Part shown: in pieces, positions 23,410-31,278 of the stretch | Layout: the number at the start of each line of letters is the position of its first letter | Numbering within the stretch: the first letter of the stretch is position 1 | Assembly (NCBI RefSeq): GCF_016786325.1 | Contig: NZ_JADWYU010000198.1 | Coordinates: 1-64,000, forward strand | Direction of reading: 5' to 3' | Source of the DNA: Frankia nepalensis | Lineage (GTDB): Bacteria > Actinomycetota > Actinomycetes > Frankiales > Frankiaceae | Length of the DNA: 64,000 nucleotides | Program-made: the position numbers and the translations under genes | The notes under the pieces: model-generated | What the model was told of the DNA's origin: nothing | Database searches by the model: none | The model's input: the letters and a program-made list of their open reading frames with translations, nothing else

Positions 23410-24372
23410 ATGAATCCCGTAATCCTGGACAGCCTGCCTTTCGCCCTCGGCGTCGTCATGCTCGGCCTGGGCCTCGGCCTGACCGTGGAGGACTTCCGGC
23501 GGGTCGGCCAGCATCCGAAGGCGGTCGCGGTCGCGCTGCTCTGCCAGGTCGTGCTGCTGCCGGCGATCTGCTTCGGCCTGGTGCTCGCCTTCCGGCTCCC
23601 ACCGGAGCTGGCGATCGGGCTGATGCTGGTCGCGGCGTCGCCGGGCGGGCCGACAGCCAACCTGTACAGCCACCTGTTCGGCGGGAACGTCGCGCTGAAC
23701 GTCACGCTCACCGCGACCAACTCGGTGCTGGTGGTGGTCACCCTGCCTGTCGTGGTGAACCTCTCGGCGGAGTACTTCCTGGCCGACGGCGCCGCGATCG
23801 GGCTGCAGTTCGGCAAGATGCTGCAGGTCTTCACCATCGTGCTCGTGCCGGTCGCGGTCGGGATGCTCCTGCGCGCGCGGGCGCCGGAGGTGGCGCGGCG
23901 GCTCAACCGTCCCGTCCAGGTGCTGTCGGTCGTGGTCCTCCTCGCCGTCGTCGCCGTCGTGCTGGTCGGGCAGCGGGCGAACCTCGCCGACTATTTCCTC
24001 TCGGTCGGGCTGGCCGTGCTGGCTTTCAACATCGTGAGCATGCTGGTCGGCTACGGAGTGCCGCGCCTGGTCGACATCGACCGCCCCGCCGCCGTCGCGG
24101 CCGGGTTCGAGATCGGCATCCACAACACGGCGATCGCCGTCACGGTCGCGCTGAGCCCCGCGCTGCTGGACAACGCCGAGATGGCCATCCCCGGCGTGGT
24201 GTACGGCATCGTCATGCACTTCACCGCGACCGCGTTCGGCTGGTCGACCACCCGCCGGTCAGCGCGGCCGGCCCGGCTGTCAGCCAGACCGGCCGCGGCC
24301 GGCGTCACTGTTCCCGAGCAGCGCGGTCAGAGCTCGGCGAGGAACCTCTCGGCGCGGTGGGCGAAGAGGTAG
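23410..24372 (+). CDS. Bile acid:sodium symporter (BASS) family transporter
   Basis: 320 residues with about ten hydrophobic segments. The start LPFALGVVMLGLGLGLTVED, the central AASPGGPTANLYSHLFGGNVALN and the late EIGIHNTAIAVTVALSP are signatures of the BASS fold, where they form the crossover region that binds sodium and substrate. Members carry bile acids, pyruvate, pantoate or other organic anions with sodium across the cell membrane. The last 15 residues are coded over the end of the convergent SARP gene (46-bp overlap) and are Arg/Ser-rich, so the C-terminus may be an extension. Substrate unknown. Confidence 0.9.
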   Translation: MNPVILDSLPFALGVVMLGLGLGLTVEDFRRVGQHPKAVAVALLCQVVLLPAICFGLVLAFRLPPELAIGLMLVAASPGGPTANLYSHLFGGNVALNVTLTATNSVLVVVTLPVVVNLSAEYFLADGAAIGLQFGKMLQVFTIVLVPVAVGMLLRARAPEVARRLNRPVQVLSVVVLLAVVAVVLVGQRANLADYFLSVGLAVLAFNIVSMLVGYGVPRLVDIDRPAAVAAGFEIGIHNTAIAVTVALSPALLDNAEMAIPGVVYGIVMHFTATAFGWSTTRRSARPARLSARPAAAGVTVPEQRGQSSARNLSARWAKR

Positions 24373-27300
24373 GACTCGCGTTCGCCGGACAGCTCGCGCG
24401 CGCTTTCGGCGGCGGCTCGCACCACGTCCACGGACTCGCCGCGGGCGTGGCGCAGGCGCGCCCGCAGCAGCAGGACGAGTCCTTCGGCGTAGCGTTGGCC
24501 GTAGGCCCGCAGGGCCCGGTCCGCCTGGTCGAGGGCGCCGCCCGCCTCGTCCGGCCTGCCGGCGGCCAGCCACATGTCCGCGATCAGTGCGTGGTGGTAC
24601 GCGACACCCCACCGCGGCGGGTCGATCAGTGTCCCGGCCAGGAGCTGCTGGGCCTGCGCGGTGATGCCGGCCGGGTCGTCGCCGGTGACGGCACGGGCCC
24701 AGTACCAGATCAGCCGGATGTAGTGCTCCTGCTCGATGGCGGAGTGGCCGGTACCCACCGTCGTCCACCGCTCGATCGTGCGCAGCACCCCGCCGGCGTC
24801 GCCGGCCATCGAGGCGATGATGGTGGTGTAGTACGCCCAGGCCGCGACCGCGTAGGGGTCGTCGGGGCCGTTCCACTTGTCGACCAGGGCCCTCGCCTTC
24901 TCGACGTCACCGTGGAGCGCGGTCACGACGGCCAGCCAGCCCGGCCACTCACCCGAGACGTCGCGCCGGATAGAGGTCTCGCTGTACGACGAGACGACCC
25001 CCTCGAGGAGGGCGAGGTCGTTCGCGCTGAAGCACCGGTATGCCTCGCCGATGTTCCCGCTGTCCCACTGGTGCAGGCCCCAGGCCTGCCGGCCGTACAC
25101 CTGGACGACCGGATCCGAGGACGCCTCCCCCTGCTCGGACAGCCGGCGGACCAGGCGTTCGCGGTCCCACTCCAGAAAGGCGTAGGCCCCGAACAGGCGG
25201 GCGAACAGGAGGCCCGCGGCCTCGACCTCCCGGCCGAGCTGGCGCGCCAGGTGTTCCGCGCGCTCCAGCAGATCGAACGTCGTGCCGCCGAATCCGGCCT
25301 GCCGGCGCGGGGCGATCGCGAGCAGCGAGAGGGCGGAAAGCTCCAGTTCCGGGAGCCCGGCGGTTCGCGCGATCTGGGCGGCCAGTTCGAGGTGTCGATC
25401 GGCGGCCGCGAACGCGAGCTTGGTCGTGGCGCGCCGGCCGGCGCGCTTCAGCGCCTCCGCGGTGCGGACCGGGTCGGCGAGCGGGCCGGCCGCCCGCAGG
25501 TGGTAGGCGAGGCGCTCGGTGATCGACTCATCGTCGGCCTGGCTTTCCTCGAGTGCGTCCGCGACGCGCAGATGCAGCCGGATAGCCTGCTGATGCGCCG
25601 TTGTCTCGGTGACCGACTCGCGGACGAGGTCGTGCGCGAAACGCCACGAGAACGGGTCTTCGGGCCCCGATTCGAGCAGGCCGAGTCCGCGCAGCGGTTC
25701 GAGGCGTTCGAGGCAGTCCGCGACGTCGACGCGCGCGGCGCGGGCGAGCAGGGCGAGGTCGAGGTCACGGCCGATGAGCGCCGCGACCCGCAGCAGGTCG
25801 CGGCCGCCGTCGTCGAGGCCCGCCATCCGGTCGCGGACGACGTCGCGCACCGTGGACGGCACCCCGGCGCGGGCCGACGCGTCGCCGCCACCGAGCGCGC
25901 CACGGTCGACGAGGAGCCGGGACAGTTCGCGGACGAAGAACGGATTGCCCGCGGTACGAACGTGGATGCTGCTGGCGACGTCCGCGCCGGGCTCGTGGCC
26001 GGTCTCGCGACGGACGAGTTCGGCCACGTCGGTCAGGTTGAGCGGGCCGAGCCGGATCCTGCGATGGCTGGCCAGCCGGCTCGCGGCGGCCAGTACCCGC
26101 GACAGGTCGGAGCCGGGCCTGGGTGCGCGGTCGCGCAGCGCGCCGACGACCGCGGTACCGGCGGGTAGCCGGCCCGTGAGGTGGCCGAACAGCTGGAGCG
26201 AGGCGGCATCGGCCCATTGGAGGTCGTCCATGACGAGCAGCAGTGGCCGTTCCGCGCAGGCCTGGCCAATGACGGTGACGACCTGCTCGAACAACCGGAA
26301 CTGGGCGCGGCCACCGGAGGCCGGCGGCTCGGCGTCATCGTGTCGAGATTCGAGGAGACTGCCGAGTTCGCTGGCCAGCCACTTCTCACGCGCCGAGGCG
26401 GGCAGGCTGTCGAGGATGGCCGACAGCGCCTGCTCCCACGGCCACATCGAGGGTGTGCCATCGCCTTCCAGACAGGAGGCCCAGGCGACGAGCGCGCCGC
26501 GCCCGTCCGCTACGGCGGCGGCCTGCTCCAGCAGGCGCGTCTTGCCCACCCCCGGTTCGCCTTCGACGATGACGAGGCCGGTGCCGCCGGCGAGCGCCTC
26601 CTCGATGGCCTGCCGCAGCACGCCGAGTTCCTCGCCCCGGCCGACCAGCCCGGCTGCCCGCCTCGCCGGTACGCGTTCCCCCTCGCTGCGCGCGCTCGCT
26701 CCCTCGGCCGGCGTCGGGGTCTGCGTCAGCACCCGCAGGTGCGCGGCCCGCAGCGCCGGGCCGGGGTCGATGCCGAGCTCCTCGGCGAGGCGGTCGCGGA
26801 CCGCGTGAAACGCCGACAGCGCCTCCGCCTGCCGTCCCGCGGCGCCGAGGGCGGTGACGAGGCTGGCCTGTACGGGTTCGTGGAACAGTGCCATCGACGC
26901 GGCCAGCCGCAGCGGCGGGATAACCCGCGCCGGTTGGCGTAACGCCACGGCCAGCTCGGCCGCCGCCGCGCAGGCGGCATGGAACTCGTCGTCGAGGGCG
27001 GTCAGGACCCCAGGCGCGGTCGATCCGTGGAAGACTCCGTCCCCCGCGTGGCCCTGCCAGAGGCCGAGCGCTTCGACGTAGTGGTCGAGCGCCCCTTCGC
27101 GGGCCTGCTCGGCGAGAGCCGCCTGTGCCGCTTTCACGAGTTCCCGGAACGTGACAAGGTCCAGCATGCCGGGGCCGGCGACGAACACGTACCCGTTGCC
27201 GCGGCGGTGCAGATATGCACCAGCCTCCCGGGCGGGCAGCTCGGGTTCGAGCAGCCGTCGCAATACCCCGATGTACTTGTGGATGACGTTGAGCGCGCTG

Positions 27301-27530
27301 GCCGGGACGTCATCGGCCCAGATCAGGTCGATCAATTCGCTGGTGCTCACCGGGCGGCCCGCGCGGGCCAGGAGCAGCGCCAACAGCTGCGCCTGCTGGC
27401 GGGGGCCGGCATCCAGTTCGGCGCCGTCGCGCCACAGCCGCAACGGACCGAGGACCTGTAGACGCAGCGAACCGGCGCCGGCCGGCGGATCTCCGCCATC
27501 GGGACGAACGGGATGGGCTCGGCCAGCCAT
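24327..27530 (-). CDS. SARP/BTAD-type regulator with AAA ATPase and TPR domains (copy 1)
   Basis: About 1067 residues. Domain order: OmpR-like winged helix (LRLQVLGPLRLWRDGAELD to LRRLLEP), BTAD domain (to about residue 255), AAA/NACHT-like ATPase with Walker A GEPGVGKT near residue 325 and Walker B LLLVMDDLQWAD, then a long helical TPR-like region. This is the large AfsR-type layout, an activator of secondary metabolism or other dedicated genes. ATG 27530 is preferred to 27554 because GGGAG lies nine bases upstream. No metabolite cluster is adjacent. It closely matches copy 2 along its length, so the two arose by duplication. The 3' end overlaps the symporter gene tail-to-tail. Confidence 0.92.
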   Translation of the reverse strand: MAGRAHPVRPDGGDPPAGAGSLRLQVLGPLRLWRDGAELDAGPRQQAQLLALLLARAGRPVSTSELIDLIWADDVPASALNVIHKYIGVLRRLLEPELPAREAGAYLHRRGNGYVFVAGPGMLDLVTFRELVKAAQAALAEQAREGALDHYVEALGLWQGHAGDGVFHGSTAPGVLTALDDEFHAACAAAAELAVALRQPARVIPPLRLAASMALFHEPVQASLVTALGAAGRQAEALSAFHAVRDRLAEELGIDPGPALRAAHLRVLTQTPTPAEGASARSEGERVPARRAAGLVGRGEELGVLRQAIEEALAGGTGLVIVEGEPGVGKTRLLEQAAAVADGRGALVAWASCLEGDGTPSMWPWEQALSAILDSLPASAREKWLASELGSLLESRHDDAEPPASGGRAQFRLFEQVVTVIGQACAERPLLLVMDDLQWADAASLQLFGHLTGRLPAGTAVVGALRDRAPRPGSDLSRVLAAASRLASHRRIRLGPLNLTDVAELVRRETGHEPGADVASSIHVRTAGNPFFVRELSRLLVDRGALGGGDASARAGVPSTVRDVVRDRMAGLDDGGRDLLRVAALIGRDLDLALLARAARVDVADCLERLEPLRGLGLLESGPEDPFSWRFAHDLVRESVTETTAHQQAIRLHLRVADALEESQADDESITERLAYHLRAAGPLADPVRTAEALKRAGRRATTKLAFAAADRHLELAAQIARTAGLPELELSALSLLAIAPRRQAGFGGTTFDLLERAEHLARQLGREVEAAGLLFARLFGAYAFLEWDRERLVRRLSEQGEASSDPVVQVYGRQAWGLHQWDSGNIGEAYRCFSANDLALLEGVVSSYSETSIRRDVSGEWPGWLAVVTALHGDVEKARALVDKWNGPDDPYAVAAWAYYTTIIASMAGDAGGVLRTIERWTTVGTGHSAIEQEHYIRLIWYWARAVTGDDPAGITAQAQQLLAGTLIDPPRWGVAYHHALIADMWLAAGRPDEAGGALDQADRALRAYGQRYAEGLVLLLRARLRHARGESVDVVRAAAESARELSGERESYLFAHRAERFLAEL

Positions 27531-27690
27531 GTCTGTCGACTCCCGGATGGACATGACAGCGTCGTCTGCCTGCGATCTCTACGGACCACAGCGTGCGCCG
27601 AGTTTAGCCGAGCTGGCGCCGGCCTGTCGTGACGGAGGTGCGGCCCGCCCGGGCGGTGGCCCAGGCCCCGGTCAAGATCGAGAAGCATGC

Positions 27691-27736
27691 GACAACCCGT
27701 TCCTGAACCAACGGACGAGCCCGGTCTGGTGCCACG
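27691..27736 (+). pseudogene. Relic of a DUF2252 gene (46 bp)
   Basis: This segment matches 41 of 46 bases of the intact DUF2252 gene at 16666-16711 and translates as DNPFLNQRTSPVWCHE against DDPFLNERTSRVWIHG. It has no start, no flanking DUF2252 sequence, and lies in the SARP intergenic gap. It is a dead fragment of a paralogue rather than a gene. Confidence 0.7.
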
Positions 27737-27738
27737 AG

Positions 27739-27804
27739 GCGACGGCGCCGCCGATCGCGCCGAGGGAGTCGGCCAGGTCGAGCGCGGCCAGGCCGAAGGC
27801 GCCC
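27739..27804 (-). pseudogene. Relic of an MFS transporter C-terminal region (about 66 bp)
   Basis: On the minus strand this reads GAFGLAALDLADSLGAIGGA, matching the intact MFS gene's GALNLAALNLANSLGAVGGA; the DNA is about 83% identical to 21086-21150. It abuts the DUF2252 relic directly but in opposite coding direction, so at least two decayed paralogues were spliced together here. Confidence 0.6.
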
Positions 27805-27815
27805 GGCCGCGGCGG

Positions 27816-30800
27816 TCAGCGGTGGGGCGGCGTCTGGGCCAGGCCGGCCAGCAGTTCCGCGGCGCGGTCGGCGAACAGGTGGGCCTCGCGCTCGACGGAC
27901 AGCGCGCGAGCCCGCTCGGCCGCGGCACGTACGGCCGCGGTGGGCTCGCCGCGGGCCAGCAGGAGCCGCGCGCGCAGCAGGAGTACGTGGCCTTCGGCGT
28001 ACCGCTCGCCGTAGGTGCCGAGGAGCTCCTCCGCCCGGTCGAGGGCGGCGCCGGCCTCGACCGGCATCCCGGCCGCCAGCCGCATCTCGGCGAGCAGTCC
28101 GTACCAGGACGCCAGGCACGAGCGGGGTGGGTCGAGCAGGCTCGCGTCGATGAGCTCCTGGGCCGCCGCCGCGGCGCCAGCCGGGTCCTCGCCGGTCATG
28201 GCCCGCGCCCACCACCGCGCGAGCCGCGGGTAGCTGCCGAGGAATCCATAGGAGAACTCCGGGTCCACCGCGATCCCCCGTTCCGCCGCGCGCAGCGCCC
28301 AGGCCGGGTCGCCGGCCAGCGCCGCCACCGTGACGGCGAAGGCCGACCAGACCGTCACCGCGTAGGGGTCGTCGCCCGCCGCGGCCTCCAGCCGGTCGAG
28401 CAGCGCCCGCGCCCCGTCGACGTCGCCGTGCAGCGCGGTGTTCAGCGCGAGCATCACGGGTGAGAGCAGCTGCAGGTCGTGCCGGAGCGGTTCCTCGTCG
28501 CGCTCGGCCAGGCGCATGGCCGAGTGGGACTGGCTCAGGTACCGGAACGCCTCGCCGATGTTGCCCACGCCCCACTGATGGAAGCCCCACGCGTGCCGGC
28601 CATACGCGCGTATGACCGGGTCGGCGGACGCTTCGCCCTGCTCGAGCAGCCGGCACGCCAGCGGGCCCGACCGGTCGAGCTGGATGCCCTGGGAGTACGC
28701 GACCCAGCGGGAGAAGAGGAAGTCGGCGGCTTCCCGTTCCCGGCCGAGGCCACGCGCCAGGTGCTCGGCGCGCTCCAGCAGGTCGGTCGCGGAGCCGACA
28801 TACCCGGACCGCATCCCGACGACCGCGGTGAGCAGCGACACGGCGGACAGCTCCAGCTCCGCCAGGCCCGCCGTCCGCGCCACCCGCGCGGCCGACTCCA
28901 GCTGCCGCGAGGCGGCCTCGAACGCGGACTTCGCCGCGGCCCGACGGCCGGCGCGGACCAGCGCGGCCGCGGTCCTGGCCGGGTCCGCGAGGGGACCGGC
29001 GGCCCACAGGTGGTGGGCGAGACGCTCGGCGACGGCCTCGCCGTCCACGACGGAACGCTCCAGGGCGTCCGCGACGCGCAGGTGCAGCCGGGTCGCGCGG
29101 GGCGGCGGCGTCGTCTCGACGACCGACTCGCGGACCAGGTCGTGCGCGAAGCGGAACGAGAACGGGTCCCCGGGCTGGGGTTCGAGCAGGCCGAGCGCCT
29201 CCAGGGGCTCGAGAAGGTCGACGCAGGTCCGCGCGTCGAGGCCGGCCACGCCCGCGAGCAGGCCGAGGTCGACGTCCCGGCCGATGAGCGCGGCGATCTG
29301 CGCCAGGCCTCGGGTGTCGTCGTCGAGGCCGGCCATCCGGTCGCGGACGACGTCGCGAACGGTGACCGGCACACCGGCCCGCGCCGCGGCCTGCTCGGTG
29401 AGAGCCCCGCCCTCGGCCAGGAAACGGGCGAGCTCCCGGACGAAAAAGGGGTTGCCGGCGGTGCGGGCGTGAATGCCCCGGGCGACGGCGGGGCCGGGGG
29501 GCTGGCCAGTCTCGCGGTGGACGAGCTCGGCCACCTCGGCCGGGTCCAACGGTCCGAGCCGGATCCTGCGGTGCCGGGAAAGCCGGCTCGCCGCGGCGAG
29601 CATCCGCGCGAGCTCGGAAGCGGGGGCGGGTGCCCGGTCGCGGAGCGCGCCGATGATCACGGTGCCGCCCGGCATCCGCGCCGCCAGGTGGCTGAACATC
29701 CGCAGTGAGGCGACGTCGGCCCACTGGAGGTCGTCGACGACGAGCACCACCGGCCGACGCACGCAGGCCTGGCCGACGAGCGCGACGGCCCGCTCGAACA
29801 GCCGGAACTGGGCGCCGGCGTCCGGCAGCGCCGACGCCGCGACGAGGTCGCGGGGCTCCACGAGGCGACCGAGCTCGCCGGCGCGCCACTCCTGGCGCGC
29901 CGCGGCGGGCAGGCTGTCGAGGATCACGGCGACCGCCCGCACCCACGGCCACATCGACGGCATCCCGCCCCCGTCGAGGCAGTGGCCCCAGACGACGAGC
30001 GCGCCAAGCCGGCCCGCGTCGGCGCCGGCCTCCTCCAGCAGCCGGGTCTTGCCCGCCCCCGGCTCGCCCTCGACCAGAACGAGCGCCGCGCCGCCGGCGA
30101 AGGCCGACGCCACGGCGTGCCGCAGCACCTTGAGCTCCTCGGCCCGGCCGATCAGCCGGTCGGCGAGCGGTGTCTCGACGGCGGGTGCCCTCGGCCGCCC
30201 GGGCGGCGTTTCCTCGGCGCGGCCGGCGGGCGCGGCCGGCTCGGTCGGCCGCGGAAAGGGGGGCGAACGGCGCGCCGTCCCGTCCGGCCCGCCCGCGTCG
30301 GCGCCGGCCGACGCCGACGAGGGCGGAGGCTGGCTCAGGATCCGCAGGTGCGCGGCCCGCAGGACGGGGCCGGGATCGACGCCGAGCTCCTCGGCGAGCC
30401 GGGCTCGGACCGTCCCGAACACCGCCAGCGCTTCCGCCTGCCGCCCGACGGCGGCCAGGGACGCGAGGAGACTCGCCTGCACGGCCTCGTTCAACGGCGC
30501 CATCGCCGCGGCCAGGCGCAAGGGCGCAAGCACCCGCTCGGCCTGCCCCCTCATCACCGCGAGCTCGGCCGCCGTCACGCACGCGCCGAAGAACTCCTCG
30601 TTCAGCGCGGCGAAGAGGGACACCGCGGTCGACCCGTGGGGCAGCCCGTCGCCCGCGGGACCGTGCCAGAGCTCCAGTGCCCGCGCGTAGCGGTCGAACG
30701 CCGCGTCGAGCCGCTGCTCCGCGAGGCGCGTCCCGGCCTCGTCGACGAGCTCCCGGAAGCTGACGACGTCCAGCATCCCCGGGCTGGACGCGAACAGGTA

Positions 30801-31091
30801 TCCGCTGCCGCGCCGTTGCAGGTAGGAACCGGTTTCGCGGGCCGGCAGCGCGGGTTCCAGCAGGCGCCGCAGCGTGCCTATGTACTTCTGGAGGATATTG
30901 AGCGCCGAGGCTGGGACGTCATCGCCCCAGATCAGATCGATGAGCTCGCTCATGCTGATCGGCCGGCCCGCGCGGACGAGGAGCAAAGCGAGCAGGTACG
31001 CCTGCTGCCGGGGCCCGGCGTCCAGTTCGACGCCGTCCCGCCAGATCCGCAACGGACCGAGAATCCGAAGACGGAGCTGACCATGGCGCAC
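27816..31091 (-). CDS. SARP/BTAD-type regulator with AAA ATPase and TPR domains (copy 2)
   Basis: 1091 residues. Winged helix (LRLRILGPLRIWRDGVELD), BTAD domain (RELVDEAGTRLAEQRLD to PVLRAAHLRIL), a 60-residue Pro/Ala-rich linker, then the ATPase with GEPGAGKT near residue 342 and VLVVDDLQWADVAS, and a C-terminal TPR-like half. GTG 31091 is preceded by AGGG about seven bases upstream. The very similar order and motifs to copy 1 (for example GDDVPASALN and GMPSMWPW) show a tandem duplication. Between them they should control different or overlapping target sets through ATP- and TPR-dependent signals; neither has an obvious target operon nearby except perhaps the MMPL gene. Confidence 0.92.
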   Translation of the reverse strand: MRHGQLRLRILGPLRIWRDGVELDAGPRQQAYLLALLLVRAGRPISMSELIDLIWGDDVPASALNILQKYIGTLRRLLEPALPARETGSYLQRRGSGYLFASSPGMLDVVSFRELVDEAGTRLAEQRLDAAFDRYARALELWHGPAGDGLPHGSTAVSLFAALNEEFFGACVTAAELAVMRGQAERVLAPLRLAAAMAPLNEAVQASLLASLAAVGRQAEALAVFGTVRARLAEELGVDPGPVLRAAHLRILSQPPPSSASAGADAGGPDGTARRSPPFPRPTEPAAPAGRAEETPPGRPRAPAVETPLADRLIGRAEELKVLRHAVASAFAGGAALVLVEGEPGAGKTRLLEEAGADAGRLGALVVWGHCLDGGGMPSMWPWVRAVAVILDSLPAAARQEWRAGELGRLVEPRDLVAASALPDAGAQFRLFERAVALVGQACVRRPVVLVVDDLQWADVASLRMFSHLAARMPGGTVIIGALRDRAPAPASELARMLAAASRLSRHRRIRLGPLDPAEVAELVHRETGQPPGPAVARGIHARTAGNPFFVRELARFLAEGGALTEQAAARAGVPVTVRDVVRDRMAGLDDDTRGLAQIAALIGRDVDLGLLAGVAGLDARTCVDLLEPLEALGLLEPQPGDPFSFRFAHDLVRESVVETTPPPRATRLHLRVADALERSVVDGEAVAERLAHHLWAAGPLADPARTAAALVRAGRRAAAKSAFEAASRQLESAARVARTAGLAELELSAVSLLTAVVGMRSGYVGSATDLLERAEHLARGLGREREAADFLFSRWVAYSQGIQLDRSGPLACRLLEQGEASADPVIRAYGRHAWGFHQWGVGNIGEAFRYLSQSHSAMRLAERDEEPLRHDLQLLSPVMLALNTALHGDVDGARALLDRLEAAAGDDPYAVTVWSAFAVTVAALAGDPAWALRAAERGIAVDPEFSYGFLGSYPRLARWWARAMTGEDPAGAAAAAQELIDASLLDPPRSCLASWYGLLAEMRLAAGMPVEAGAALDRAEELLGTYGERYAEGHVLLLRARLLLARGEPTAAVRAAAERARALSVEREAHLFADRAAELLAGLAQTPPHR

Positions 31092-31206
31092 GCGGGAACC
31101 CTATATCCGGCAACAAATCCGGACACGGTTTCGCCGCTGATAGGTGATGTGGTGGTCAGTGGCCGGACGACGCGAGTGCGGCTCGCCAGCGGCCAGCGCC
31201 GACGTG

Positions 31207-31264
31207 GCCCGGCTCAGGCCGACGCGGCCCAGCCCGGCCTGGGCCGCGTCGGCCTGAGCCGGGC
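31207..31264 (-). terminator. Perfect 26-bp hairpin after the MMPL gene
   Basis: 31207-31232 pairs without mismatch with 31239-31264 around a six-base loop. It lies 15 bp beyond the MMPL stop on that gene's transcript. There is no T-run, as is common for actinobacterial terminators. It would also protect the SARP promoter from read-through. Confidence 0.65.
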
Positions 31265-31278
31265 TGGGCGACGGTCGA

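Noticed and set aside
27604-30582. A 992-codon minus-strand frame in another phase of SARP copy 2.
   Set aside because: The low-complexity Arg/Ala/Gly product has no domain; the chosen phase has winged helix, BTAD and Walker motifs.
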